Source: Triatoma infestans (Eukaryota > Arthropoda > Insecta > Hemiptera > Reduviidae). Taken from it: a DNA stretch of 64,000 bases. Positions 22,487 to 34,370 of this stretch are shown piece by piece (position 1 is the first letter of the stretch; the number at the start of each line of letters is the position of its first letter). A program made the position numbers and the translations under genes. The DNA is taken from NCBI GenBank assembly GCA_011037195.1, contig JAAEAF010014368.1, positions 217,560-281,559 of the forward strand. The letters run 5' to 3'. A model generated the notes under the pieces. That model was not told where the DNA came from. It saw nothing but the letters and a program-made list of their open reading frames with translations, and did not search any database.

Positions 22487-23270
22487 CACAAACGAAATCG
22501 CTCTATTTCAACAAGAACTTCTCAACAAATTAACGCATCTCTCTTCTCAACAACAACAACAAGTTCTACATGCCCTCACTCCTTTTTATGACGCTTTCAC
22601 ACACGACAACAATTTCCAAACAAAATTTTCTGGAGTCACTCACCACATTGACACAAAAAATCATGCCCCTGTGTCCAGCCGCCCCTATAAGATAGCACAC
22701 TCCGAGGCTCCCATCCTCAAGGCCCTCATACAAGACAATCTTGATAGAGGTATAATAGAGGAAAGCAAATCCAACTGGGCTCACCCCGTCATACTCATTA
22801 AGAAAAAACACGCTGACCACACTAAAGTTGATGTTACAGACATTACACAGCTCCGAAAACAATACAGGTATGTGGTTGATCTTCGCAAACTAAATGCCAT
22901 CACCACTTCCGAAATTTACCCGCTCCCGGATATACAGCATATCCTATCCACACTGAATGCCACCCGTTTCTATACCACCTTAGACATCAGTGGTGCCTTC
23001 CACGGCATCCTCCTTGACGAAGCATCTAAAGAAAAGACTTCCTTCGTCACTAATTTCGGAACCTATCAATTCAAGGTTCTTCCCTTCGGTTTAAAGAACG
23101 CCAGCAGCGCTTATCAGCGTTTAATGGACAAAATTATGTCCGGATATACTGGTGACATCTGCCACACCTTCATAGACGATATACTCGTCTTCCATGGGAA
23201 AACCTTCGACGAACACCTCCATGCATTATTAAAAGTAATGAAGCGCCTCCAGACCGGAACTTGTGTATAG
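22392..23270 (+). pseudogene. pol: Pol part 2: reverse transcriptase, out of frame with protease
   Basis: It contains most of a Ty3/Gypsy RT. The order is the RGIIEESKSNWAHPVILIKKK fingers region, YVVDLRKLNAIT, LDISGAFH with catalytic Asp near residue 198, LPFGLKNASSAYQRLMD, and FIDDILVF with the paired Asp at 262-263 (FIDD where YIDD or YVDD is usual). The N-terminal part before about residue 30 is probably not translated as such. The frame ends at 23270 inside the thumb. The next block (LCIDLGKCQFF) is in another frame from 23261, so a second indel lies near 23245-23262. Catalytic residues are retained, which suggests recent damage. Confidence 0.88.
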
Positions 23271-23959
23271 ACTTGGGTAAATGTCAATTTTTTAAAGACA
23301 GCTGTAAATATGTGGGTTATGTAATTAGTTCTAACGGAATAAGACCCGACGAAGAAAAATTAAAATCGGTTAAGAACTACCCTGTACCTCGTAAATTAAA
23401 AGACGTCAGAGCATTTTTGGGTTTCATAGGTTTCTATAGGAAATTTATCCCCAAATTTTCTGAGCTTGCCAAGCCACTCACAGACCTTACAAAGAAAGGT
23501 GTAAATTTTCAGTGGACACAAGAGCGTCAAGACGCTTTTCAAGCTCTCAAATCCACCTTAATATCTCCACCTGTCCTAGCCTATCCAAATTACGACCATG
23601 AATTCATCCTTACTACGGATGCAAGTAATATAGGTATTTCCGCAATTCTAAGCCAAAATATTAATGGCGATGAAAGGCCCATAGCGTTTGCTTCACGTGT
23701 GCTTAATGAAGCAGAATCCAAATACTGTACTACCGAACGTGAATTGTTAGCCATCGTCTTTGGGTGTAAAAACTATAGATATATCTTGTATGGCTACAGA
23801 TTTAAGGTAGTTACAGACCACGCAGCCCTCCAATGGCTCAAAAACATCAAAGATAGCCACAATAAGCTCTTCCGTTGGAGCATGAAACTGGCAGAATTTG
23901 ATTTTTATATTGAGCATCGTTCCGGCAAGAATATTGCACAAATTTCCAAAGGGAAATAA
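23261..23959 (+). pseudogene. pol: Pol part 3: RT thumb and RNase H, truncated before integrase
   Basis: It opens in mid-domain (codon TTG, not a real start) with LCIDLGKCQFF and GYVISSNGIRPDEEK, then the connection VRAFLGFIGFYRKFI. RNase H follows: TTDASNIG (Asp about 120), TERELLAIV (Glu 159/161) and VTDHAAL (Asp about 186). It ends IEHRSGKN at the tether, where functional elements continue into integrase (HHCC and DDE). Here a stop follows within seven residues, inside a tandem palindromic repeat. No integrase sequence exists in any frame before the 3' LTR. Confidence 0.88.
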
Positions 23960-24082
23960 ACTTACACGACATTTCCAAAAGGAAATAAAATAACACCACA
24001 GCATTTCCAAAGGGAAATTGACTAACGACCCAACATTTCCAAATGGACAGGGATCAACAACACAATATTTCCAACTGGAAAT
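23942..24082 (+). repeat. five ~32-bp palindromic repeats at the integrase position
   Basis: ATTTCCAAAGGGAAAT-like cores (ATTTCC...GGAAAT) occur at 23942, 23971, 24003, 24035 and 24067, spaced 29 or 32 bp. Each core is itself nearly palindromic. The first copy codes the last residues before the RNase H stop. Confidence 0.88.
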
Positions 24083-24540
24083 TGAAAACTTAATCACATA
24101 AAAACAAACAAATCTTTAACTAAAATCTTAACACCTTATCTTACTAATTAGCTCTCTTCTAAAAACCTTATTCAATACCTTTCCTTCATTTTTTGTTTTG
24201 TTTTGTCTTATTGTATTTTTATCACCACACTAATAAATAGATTTCGTGGTGCTATATATGTATTTTATTAAACTTGTTCATTTAAATTTTACTGCTTACT
24301 TATTTATTACTATAAATTTTTCTGTAATGTATCTATAATTATTTTGAATTATTTAAGAATTTTTCGTTTATATAGAATCACTTCAAGAAAAACATATGCA
24401 TTTTCGTCTATATAGAGTCATATTAACAAAAACACATATATGCATACAGAGTCATTTCAAGAACTCAAGAAATTACATCCATCACCATCACACAGAAGCC
24501 TACATTGATCGCCTTGTCTACCCTTGCCAGTTACATCTTC
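24083..24540. other. non-coding internal region of the retrotransposon
   Basis: AT-rich, with no integrase, chromodomain or envelope coding. It contains two near-repeats of TTTTCGT(T/C)TATATAGA.TCA (about 24360 and 24400). Confidence 0.6.
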
Positions 24541-24542
24541 AT

Positions 24543-24682
24543 CAGCAACACTCTCACTCGCCAAGCAGTGTTCGCATATCAGCCTACCACCACAGCAACG
24601 CTCACTTACTCACGCAGCGTTCGCTCGAGTATAAGATATCCAAACACCACAGCAACGCTCACACCTTCAAGCAGCGTTTGCT
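24543..24682 (+). repeat. three tandem stem-loop units with compensatory change
   Basis: Units of about 50-57 bp each contain an inverted hexamer: AACACT/AGTGTT (24547-24552, 24567-24572), AACGCT/AGCGTT (24597-24602, 24616-24621) and AACGCT/AGCGTT (24654-24659, 24673-24678). The first unit differs from the others by a paired A-T for G-C change, keeping the stem. Confidence 0.75.
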
Positions 24683-24791
24683 CCAGAAGAAGATGACTGC
24701 AGCCTACAACACACAGCCACTTTGCAGAGGCTACACACACGCCTCTCACCTTACCAGAGGATAACCTTCAAGCCTCTACAACTATAGATCA

Positions 24792-24836
24792 CCTCCCAAA
24801 TTTTTCGTGCCGAAAAATTTCTCCGGGAGGGGGGAT
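24792..24836 (+). promoter_or_regulatory. polypurine tract with adjoining hairpin
   Basis: The purine run GGGAGGGGGGA (24825-24835) lies just before the 3' LTR and would prime plus-strand synthesis. AAATTTTTCG (24798-24807) and CGAAAAATTT (24811-24820) form a 10-bp stem with a 3-nt loop. CCTCCC (24792-24797) could pair with GGGAGG of the tract itself across a CTCC bulge. Confidence 0.85.
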
Positions 24837-24838
24837 AA

Positions 24839-25286
24839 TGTGATGGATGCAAGAAACTTGAAATAATATTAAATTTTAAATAAATCTAAATTATCAAAAT
24901 ATGTTGCAAAAGGACAGCCAGGTAATACCATTACAGTTACTCGTACGGTTCAAGAACAATTAAGGCATTGTACTGTATTACCCCTTCTTCTCACAGGGGA
25001 GGAATTGAAACAAAGAGAAGAGATATTTTAAGACAGACTCGTTCTAGCTACCAAAGTGAAAACATCAGTGCCAGTTTCACAATATATTTAAATAAGCTTA
25101 TAATAATCAATTAACTTGTAGTTATTATTTGAAAGATTATATTATTTATATAAAACAGTGGTGACTTCTCAATTATTACTAAACTTCATTCTCTTTTAAA
25201 ATTACAAACTATAAGCCCTTTTCACTAAAACGCTCGTGCTACACACTACCACTACTACAAATACAACTCCACACCATTACATTACA
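24839..25286 (+). repeat. 3' LTR (448 bp)
   Basis: Direct copy of the 5' LTR: one substitution (A/T, about position 64) and three 1-2 nt indels. It ends ATTACA followed by the duplicated GTTA (25287-25290). Confidence 0.95.
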
Positions 25287-25599
25287 GTTATATTTCAAAG
25301 TTTCATCTAAGATTCTTAGATTCTTAGTTCTAAGAGAAATTAGATTCTCTGTTTACCGAATCACTTAGCGCTTAAGTGACTTGTCCGATAATAATTGAAG
25401 GAGACGTTAATTGCAGGGTAGATGACTGTAACATTGGTCCTGAAGAGCTGTTCGAAAACTGTTTACTGTATCATAAACGCCAATAATAAATCAATGAGGT
25501 AGACAATTTATTGAATTTTTGGAAGAAAACTCGTATCATTTTAACTAACGGCAGATCTGATAGGGACAGAACAGGGAAATTTAACATTCATTAGCCATC

Positions 25600-25940
25600 T
25601 ACGAAATAGTAATGTATACCTGATTTAATTTATTGTTAATTCCGAGGGTTAATCTGCTTTATTACCTATCATTTTAATTTGAAACATTTTTCCGGTAAAA
25701 CTGACGTTAGATAGTTATCCGGAATTTGAGGCGTTAAATTTAAAATCTATAGGATCAATGTTATTAGCGCTCTCTTCTGGATAACAATGTAATCATTCAA
25801 TTACCTGCCTGGATAGGTATTTGCATCCCCACCGCCTATATTTTTGTACAAAATGAGAAAAACATTTTTTTGTTTTGTATATAATTGTGTTAACAGCAGT
25901 AAGGGAAGGTCGTGTGAGTGTTTCAAACCAGGTTTCCCCT
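25600..25940 (+). repeat. diverged RPT-1 copy
   Basis: It holds decayed unit landmarks ('TTTGAAACATTTTTCCGG', 'TTATCCGGAA') and the family tail 'CAGTAAGGGAAGGTCGTGTGAGTGTTTCA' (in two blocks, 25898-25925). The middle is not alignable by eye. Confidence 0.5.
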
Positions 25941-26030
25941 TCCACCAACTGAACTTAATTTTTATCGTAACTTGTTCATGTTTAATATTCAATGTGATGG
26001 ATAACAATATTTCCTTGTATGTCTGTGAAA

Positions 26031-26499
26031 TGTAATTGGTATGGTGTGTTGTAGTGTAGTGATAGCTTGTGGCGTGAGCGGTTTTGTAAAGGGCTTGTGT
26101 TTGTAAGTAATAAGAATAATTAAGAAAACACTGGTAGATTAAATTAAATCTATTCTTTAAAGATATTTAAATGCTATTCAATAACACAATAATGTGCTTA
26201 TTAATTTACTGAAATTCTTTGAATAAATTCTTATGTTTTAACTTATATCTGGCATTGATTCCTGAAGTGTTTTGCTTCGGTGTCTGTTTCAGATTGCCCT
26301 AGAAAGAATGTCTTCTAATTGTTCGTTCAAATCTTCCCCTGTGAAAAGAAGGGGTAGACAATGTTAACAAGGTTCACAAACTCTAAAAGACAATGGTGGT
26401 CTTCTACCTGAATGGTCCCTTTTGCCAGCGAATGTTACATTTTCCTTGATATTTTTCAGATAAAATATATTTGAAATTATATTTCTGGCATCCATCAGA
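26031..26499 (-). repeat. solo LTR, family A1
   Basis: The reverse complement starts near TGATGGATGCCAGAAATATA and ends ..CCAATTACA. It shares long blocks with 58105-58613 and 62715-63220 (CCCCTTCTT..CACAGGGG, GAATCA(G/A)TG.CA, AAGCCCTTTAC). No matching target duplication was found, so one edge is probably altered (CCATCAGA instead of CCATCACA). Confidence 0.8.
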
Positions 26500-26503
26500 T
26501 CTG

Positions 26504-27723
26504 TAAATCTGTAATGAGGATATTTGTACGGTAAATAATTTTGGTTTCTAAATGAACCATAATCATTTCTTTAGAGCCACAAATTAAGTTAATAATATTT
26601 ACAATTTAGTTTTAGTAAATACAATTTTGGAAGTCACATAAAACATGCGAATCGACATTTACTTTTTTTTTCACTCACCTCATTAAGTGCATTGAATTTT
26701 GGTAGTTTGTCTACTAAAGATTAATTGTATATTTTACAGCCATTATTGAGCTTATTTGTGCCTAATAGTTCCAGGTTGATCGAGCTTTAGATTCTCAAGT
26801 TTTGTTAGGAATTTGTTCAAACCACTATAGTTAAAAATATAAAAATTAGCATCAGAAACAAATTTTCTAATGAATTGACGTTAAACTATTGCTTGAAATG
26901 AATAAATAATGAATTAAAATATTTTTCGTATTGATATAAAGATAAACAATTTTTATATAAGCAATTCAAACAAAAAATTATGTTCGTAGATTGTACTAAA
27001 CTAAATTATGGAAACTGAATAAGTAGAAAAAACACATATTCAACGTAAATATATTATTTATAGGTAACAATTTTTTTTTCGATTCTTTAAAGATCAAATT
27101 GCTCATAAAATAATGGTTTGCCATATAAAAGATAGGGGACGGCAATGTCGTAAATCCTTTCCTTACTCTCTCAACTGAATTGGTGGTGTCTTCGCAAGCT
27201 TTTTCTATATTGAAGAGTTGCTTTACTTCAATGTGCAAGCAATATAGGGCATAAATTTCTCTTTTTATACAATGTATAGAGGACCTACTTTATAGTATAT
27301 ACAATTTTTTTTTCGTAATAAATTATGCATTATATTATCTAAATAATTTCCTGGATTGGTTAAAATTATTAATATTAATAAATTTGAATGTTTATATTAT
27401 ATTTCATTTTGAAATTTTCAATTATAATATTAGAGAAGAAGGGTTTATATTAAATGTAGGGCCGCCGCATGAATAACAAGCGCCTTTGTGCAAGTTGAAA
27501 TTCTAACGCCTATTCCACTCACCAAGAATTAAAATTTAGTTTCAAATAATCAAAGGACTTTCATTGGCTGCACTCAATACAGTTATAAAGTTTCTTTATC
27601 TTTAAACTTGAAATCTTTAATCTATCAATACTTGATCCTAACAATTCTCATTTTAGGTGGTAGTGGTGACGATGGGACATACTGATTGTACAAATATATG
27701 ATATATAACCTTAGAAAAAAACA
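26504..27723. other. AT-rich unassigned interval
   Basis: No coding or repeat feature can be supported. Confidence 0.4.
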
Positions 27724-27730
27724 TTATGAC

Positions 27731-27971
27731 GCAACAGCCAATAAAGGGCCAAGGCTTGCCAGACGGCGATTTGAATAGGGAGGGATGTCGTAAGCACGCC
27801 GCGTTCCCACGCCGTTTAGTTCCGGTCTTCGCTAGCTAGGGCGCTAGTAACTGTAGCTTCCCATTTTTTATCACGATGCTGGGTCAACACTGACTTTGCC
27901 CTCAAGGAAATCGAACCCAGAATTCTCGCACGAAAGGCGAATGCGTTGGCCACATAACGCGTGAGGATATG
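27731..27971 (-). repeat. possible second tRNA-like SINE
   Basis: On the minus strand a B-box-like GGGTTCGATTTCC follows an A-box-like TATGTGGCCAACG by a tRNA-like distance, then a ~150-bp GC-richer body. TTATGAC flanks it on both sides (27724-27730, 27972-27978). No clear A-rich tail is visible. It differs from SINE1 and from the element at 60266. Confidence 0.45.
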
Positions 27972-27978
27972 TTATGAC

Positions 27979-28135
27979 ATATATACAACCAACAAACCAA
28001 CAAGTGTAAGTGTAACAGAAACATTACGTTGAAGTGAGCTGTCTACACGAACTTGGTGAATTTGCTTGGACTATGGATGAAAATCCGAAACCGGTCAGGA
28101 ACAAAATGAATATGCATGCTACATAGATAAAAAGT
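27979..28135 (+). repeat. H1 element copy
   Basis: Aligns to 18880-19040. It retains GGAT (28075-28078), loop GAAA, ATCC (28083-28086), then GAAACCGGTCAGGAAC. The CTGACGA box is degraded (TTGGACTA). Confidence 0.7.
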
Positions 28136-29024
28136 TACTATTAATTATCTTGCCTACATGTTGCCCTCTTGAGGTACGGGGCACAACATGCACTCTACGA
28201 TGGCTCTATGTGTGTATGTTTGTAGATGCATTATATTGGACCCTTTTCCGTACTTCAGCTGCTTTTCTTTGTTACCGGTTTCCAGCGTTTGCTCATTTTT
28301 AGCGAACTTCCTAAACAGTGTGAGAAGGTTGACTAACTTCATTTAAAGGACTGGCATAATTACATTCCCAATGCTAATGTACCTTTATTCATTCTTTTCT
28401 TTTCGCAAACTATTCTGCATCAAGGATTCGGCATTGCTTATGGAAATCATAATCCAAGTCAGCTATAAGTCTCCTTGTTTTATCCCCTTTTGAATTTTAC
28501 ATACGTATAATTTTTTTTAAATAGCCGACGATTATCTTTAAGTCTCTCGAGGTATGACAAGGTGTACTATCTGAACTTAACCTTAGCACAACAGCATGTC
28601 GATTCAAGATTTGTCCAGATACTTCCTATTAGCATACTATCTATTATTTTTATACCAGAACTTCTCTTCGTTATTTTTGAATTCACAACCTCGGAGATTT
28701 CGTGTTTAGATACATTTGATTACATTTTTGGAACAAAAAAAATCTGTTATGAAACACTGAGAATTCATTTCAAGAAAACATTTGAAATCTAACATCATAG
28801 AATCCATGAAACCCCATTTTTGCAGAATATTTTCTTCTTTGAAGTTTAATGAAAATTGTTCTATAAAGTCCTGAAACCAAGAATCCCTCCACTGTAGACG
28901 CACCTCTGGTTAACTGATTTTCTTTAAATTTGACTTTTTCTAGCAAGTGATACTGTAAATGTATCTTCTTAATATTATGTGGTTGGTAGAACTATATATT
29001 ATAACCTAGGATTTTGTGCGTCCT
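28136..29024. other. unassigned interval
   Basis: Mixed AT-rich sequence; short frames only. Nothing recognised. Confidence 0.4.
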
Positions 29025-29420
29025 AGTATGTTAATTTCGTTGTTCCTAACCGGTTTCGGATACACATCCATTGTCAGAGTAAGGTTATCAAGTTCGTGAA
29101 GAGAGTTGACTTCAATATTATGTTTCTGCCACACCACACTTGTTGATTGTATGCAGGAGGTTATAAGTTTATACCTATTTTGTCCATACACACAACAGAC
29201 ACTCATAATATAGACTTTTCGCCTGATTTTACCTCATAACCTCCCGTATACAATCAACAAGTGACATAAACATTACCAAATTTTGAATGACGGAAACATA
29301 AAATTGAAGTGAACTCTACATGAACTTGATAGCTTTACTCTGACGATGGACGAAAATTCGAAACCGGTTAGGAACAACCAATATTAGCATGCTGCGGCGG
29401 ATAAAGTCCCAAATGTTATC
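29025..29420. repeat. two H1 copies in inverted orientation
   Basis: The left copy (29030-29165, minus) and the right copy (29232-29420, plus) form an inverted repeat. Shared marks are 'CATACAATCAACAAGTG', 'GAAACATAA.ATTGAAGT', 'ATGGA' and 'GAAACCGGTTAGGAAC'. The left copy keeps CTGACAATGGAT-GTGT-ATCC-GAAA; in the right one the stem is GGA/TTC. No shared flanking duplication was found, so it may be one foldback element or two insertions. Confidence 0.75.
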
Positions 29421-32400
29421 CAGTGTTACCCATTCACATATTCAACAACATAATATGATTTTGGAAGAAAGCTTTACGTTTCAGCACCCATAGAACCCTC
29501 CAAAAATCCCAGCAAACCAATGGCCAGCAAATTAGTTGGACTCAATAGTTTTATTAGCAACCGCATCAAGGCGCCACCACTGAGTCTACTAACGCACGTC
29601 AACTACGCATTATACCCTTTTGTTTCATCCATTACTAGTAATGTGGAATGCGCTTCAAATTTCGTCAGCTAATCTCTCACCTAAGCTATCATCTCTAGCG
29701 GTAAGAGAAATTGAATTAAGACGACTGTCATCTGAGAGCTTAAGATTCAGATACCAGATAAATTTTAAAGTGTAAACATCAGTATCTACATTAACTTGAA
29801 AGGTGAAAGATTCACCAAGCTAACTTCCTCGAGCTGAATACCGTTAGAACCAGCAAAAAGTTCTACCTAGTCACGCTTCAAGCAACTGACAATACCCATT
29901 CTATGGATTATCAACAGTCATTAGTCTTCGATCCGTCTCCGCTCCATAAACTCTTCTTCTATCATTACTCAGTTAAATGTTAACATATAAATTATTGTGA
30001 GTGTAGCGCAGTTTGGTGTTCCCATTTACGCCATTTCAACATCCACTATCATATCATATCATAATAGCAATTATTATACCTATGAAAATATTTCAAATAA
30101 AAGTGGTAGGTGCGAGATAATACAGGAAGTTTAAAGAAAATTTTTGGAGTAATTTTCGTCACATTCATAAAATCTTCAGTAAAGTTCTATTTCCGGTTTA
30201 TAGTTTTTTTTTGACAAAAACCTTAAATGTCCAATGAAATTGAATTAAACGAAATATGAATTTTGAATTTCCTGAGGTTTTACGATTTTAAGATACCTGT
30301 TTTGTTTATATACACATACATAGACATAAAACAGACACACATACCCAAATATTGGCTATTCGCCTATAACATTTCTTTCATATTCAAGAGATCTCAAAAC
30401 TGTATTTCCAATTGAAGCTCAATTATGAAAATTTGACATGAAACTCGATTTAGATTAGATCTGAAACTTCACAAGTGATAAATTTTGGCAAAAAATTATT
30501 AGAGGTATAGAACTTTATTTGATCTGGATTTTGAATTATAGAAACATTTATTGATATAATCAGCTTCACCACAATTTACAAATCCCTTTACACCGCACCA
30601 TCTTTCAGCACTTGGCTTTAAAAGACAAACTTAGACTGTATGTATTAATTAGTACTAAGAGTCAGTACCAGGCTTAGCGCTAATGAAACAAATTACAAAG
30701 TTCTTCCATAAATCCAACTGTCAAAGAACATTTAATTAGCAAAAATATTTCTGATTATACTTACAATTGTATGAAATATTATTTATATATTTTTCATATT
30801 TTCTTAAACATGGCTGTTTAATATCTTTAATTCATTTTATACGCAAAAATAAAGCTAAAGAGACATTTCTTGGTGATTAGTAAAGAATAGAATTGTAGTA
30901 TACAAAGCATCTCATAATAATCCCTTTTATTCGCTATATCAATGTGATTTTCATTTATAACAGAGTGAATGAAAGTAGAAGGATTATTATTCCTTATATC
31001 AATCCTAATTTAGGATGAAATGGTTGAACGTTAATATCATTTGGTTGTTATAAACTACCTACCGTTTCTTCTTCTATACATTTCTTTTTTCTTAAGAAGG
31101 AGAAGTAAACCTTCTTTCTTTAAGAAAGACAGAATACTGTTCTTATCTCATCCTAATTTATTCAGTTGCTGCCATTCTTTTAATCCTCACCCCTTCATGG
31201 ACTGTGGTCCTACACATTCAATACCGCTCAGTAAGTCCTTATCGCCTAACGCGTGCACTAACGATTGATTCATTTTTCCTACTTCCTTCATTTAAGTACA
31301 CCCTTTTTTAGGAACTTATTCCTCATCCTCTGACAATGAGGGCTTAAAAAAAAAATTCAATTTTTATTTACTAAATTAAATAATTTTTTTATTTAAATTT
31401 TTAAATTTGCACTAAATCTTGAAGGACAAAGACGTAAATGCAATTGAAAGTGGAGATCTAATCTTCAGTCACCTTTAGAAAGAGGTCGGAGAACGTATGG
31501 AACGTTTGGTCAAATTGATGAGACATAAATAGATGCTCTCGACAAGAAATCTACGGCAGCCTTGGGAAGCAGGTCTTGCAGAAGGTTCAACACTGGATTC
31601 GAATGTTGCAATATCTATGCTCCACTCTTACCCTTTTTATGCAAATGTAGTAGATAAAATAAAACACCCGCTCATTCCCAGAATGTTCCCTAAATAATGT
31701 ACAAGAAATGATGGGGCACTCGAAGAATCTACAGTATCAATGCGACGGTCTACTAGCAAGGGGGCTTAAATCGCAATTGGCAGATGGAATAGTAGCCCTG
31801 TTCACTGACCGTGAGACAAACGACCAAGACCAAGTCAGTTAATGTTGACAGCTTAAAAACAAAATACATGAGTTTAGTTGTGTTGTTCCACTACCAGATT
31901 ATCTTCTCACAACTCTAATCATTTATTTCAGAATGTTTCTTTCTTAAAGATATATTTCTAATTTGTGACCATTTTAACGAAAGAGGTTTTTTCCATGTCC
32001 TTTGTGCTTTGAGACAAGAAGTATCCCATGCTAAATAAGCAATAACATTTCTTTAGGAGATTATTATCTATTTCTCCAAATCAGGGAAACGATAATTTCG
32101 AACTCATAATTTTCATAATCATAAGATGCTATTTTGCGAACAACTCGACCATTTTGAGAAGTCCCGTAATTACATTTTTTTTTTTTTTTCATCGAAGTTA
32201 TCTTCATTTACACTATCGCCTCGTGCTTTCGCAATCACAACTTCATCTTAATTTAGGTCACATCAAATCAAACTGAACCTGACATCATAATCACTTTCTA
32301 AAATTGCTTAGCAATTTCATTACGATTATACCACAGAAATATTAAGTAGATAGTTTTAAGATGAATTTATTTAATTCGAGGATTGATCTGTCAAAAGTAG

Positions 32401-33990
32401 ACAAAACTAACTGGAGTTTTGCGAAAATTGTAAATGAACGGCGGAAAAAGAACAAAATGTTAGATATATTGAGCCAAAGTTTATTTATTTTGGCGGCTTG
32501 GTTTCTGTTGCTACTGAACCATCTTCAAAGCCAACACATTTGTTTAGTACAAGTAAAAATATGATAAAATGACGCCACAATAAAACATAGAATTTCGGTT
32601 ATAATTCCTAGTTTTATTTTGGGTGATTTTATTAATTTTATTTTTTAACTGTTGTAAACATTTGTTGGCTTTGAACACATGGTTGAGTAGGAACGCAACA
32701 CCGATTGCCAAAATAAATCGATAAATAGTGGCTCGATATATCCTACAATTGTTCTTTTCTGGTGATGATCTGCGGAGTTCACTATTTCGATCACCCTAAA
32801 AGAATATACCTTAGCAAATGAAATTTTCAATAATACCTATAGTTTCTCACATAAGATATTTTACCAACCATTTAGTTTAAATAAATAAATAAATAAATAA
32901 ATGCATTTTTTATTTCCAATGAAAGTTCCAAGTTCCAAGCTGCTAATAATTTTACTCTTGGATTTTATATACTCGTATATACTATAGAGATAATTTACTG
33001 ACGATAATAATAATAATTCTATTCTCAGCTAAACGTATTACGTGTCTATAGTACTTCTTATTTTTTTTTTATATAAACACTTCCAATAAAAAAAACTCAA
33101 TTGTATATATAATTAGAATTTTGTAACGTCTAATGACAAAATTACCGATAATAGATAATAATGCGGATTATTATTGAATATGCTGCAACTTAAAAAATAA
33201 ACAATAAAAAAAAATACTCCCTTAAATTTAATTCACTTTTTAACTCACTATAAGATGATTATTTCATATGATGTAACATTAAAATCACCTACCAGCTTTA
33301 TAGACATCATTAAACTCAATTGTTGCTCATTATAGAACGGTTGTAGAGGTATTCCCTTTGGACTCATTGATTAAACATTACATAGTTTCGCTCTAGATAT
33401 AATTACAACTCATTTTATTATACATAACTAATAAATGTATACGAAAATAATTATTGTTTCATCCAATCTAATTTAAGATGTGTGTAAATGATAAGAGACG
33501 TTAGGTGTGAGTTATTTTTATGCTTATCTCTATTTTTAATTTAATTTTTCGAGCATGATTACAATAATTATTTATACTTTATGTTCTATCTCACCCTTAT
33601 TTATATTTAATGCCCTTCAATTGACCCAAGGCTACCTTACTCTCTATCGTTCGAGTTCCCTCTATCCCAAGGGAGGTATACCCATTTTGGAATCCCCTGT
33701 GACGTATTTAAATCTAGATGGCAGTGACGATGCCAAGATGGGAGGGGGGAGCATATTGCCCCTTATATTAGTTATTGTCATATTCTCTCATCCTCGCACT
33801 CATATTTATAGTTATGATGTCGCTGAAATTGCCATTCCTAGATGATTTGATTATACATTTCACTATTATACTCTCCAGACACCTAAGTGGCTCCGTATCA
33901 GACTAGCGCTTAATATTGGAAATATAACCTGTAATTACAATTGTTGGCAGTATCACAATTTCAGATTTACATACACATTTAGCAACATTA
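29421..33990. other. large unassigned interval with an RPT-1 scrap
   Basis: About 30085-30480 (minus) is a diverged RPT-1 unit ('ATTTCAAATAAAAGT', 'AAGAAAATTTTTGGAG', 'ATTTCCGGTTTA', ACACATACATAGAC tract). 32878-32901 is an AAAT microsatellite. 31420-31850 is less AT-rich but gives no recognisable frame. A 96-residue frame at 33555-33845 has a hydrophobic start but no recognised family. No host exon could be supported. Confidence 0.4.
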
Positions 33991-33997
33991 TTTATTT

Positions 33998-34235
33998 ATT
34001 TTTTTTTAATTTAAGGCGCATCAACATCTATGGTCATTGGCGCCTGGAGCCTTATCAGTGCACTGCCGGCCTCCGGATAGTTTTCTCTCACTGCAGACAA
34101 CACTATCCATCACCGAACAGTAAGCTGTAGAGGCTTGTAGGAAGAAAAAAATTATAAAGGCAGCACTGGACTCGAACCCGGGACCACCGCATGGGAGTCC
34201 AACGCGCTAACCACTGAGCTAATCCCTTCCCTGAT
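33998..34235 (-). repeat. tRNA-derived SINE (SINE1)
   Basis: On the minus strand: CAGGGAAGGGATTAGCTCAGTGG (A box near 34225-34213), B box GGTTCGAGTCC (about 34171-34181), then the SINE1 body and an AAATT/poly(A) tail at 33985-34013. Flanks ATTATTTAT and ATTATGTAT may be a mutated 9-bp duplication. Confidence 0.85.
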
Positions 34236-34370
34236 TATGTATAACACGATAATAAATATTTATTATCTCTTCTTGGTTCTGATTCTTGGTACCAATTCTC
34301 TTCTTGGTTCCCGCATGATTAGATACAGTTTAAATGTTGTCTAACTTCTTTTATAATACCTGATTGATAA

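Larger units (their letters stand above)
19711..25286 (+). mobile_element. Ty3/Gypsy-type LTR retrotransposon, young insertion with defective pol
   Basis: The complete provirus-like layout is present. In order: 5' LTR (19711-20156), primer site, gag, -1 frameshift, protease, RT, RNase H, polypurine tract, 3' LTR (24839-25286). A GTTA target duplication flanks it (19707-19710, 25287-25290). The LTRs differ by one substitution and three 1-2 nt indels. The RT/RNase H order and the RT sequence (LPFGLKNA, FIDD) place it with Ty3/Gypsy. Integrase is absent and pol has two frame breaks, so the copy is not autonomous as read. No envelope gene is present. Confidence 0.95.

Noticed and set aside
23942..24082. 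CRISPR-like array of short palindromic repeats
   Set aside because: The setting is a eukaryotic retrotransposon, spacers are near-repeats themselves, and no cas genes are present.
24396..24764. 122-residue frame inside the retrotransposon as an integrase or envelope remnant
   Set aside because: It is made of tandem hairpin repeats, with no HHCC, DDE or membrane segment.
33555..33845. 96-residue frame with a hydrophobic start resembling a signal peptide
   Set aside because: No family resemblance and hydrophobic runs are expected from T-rich DNA; not supported as a gene.
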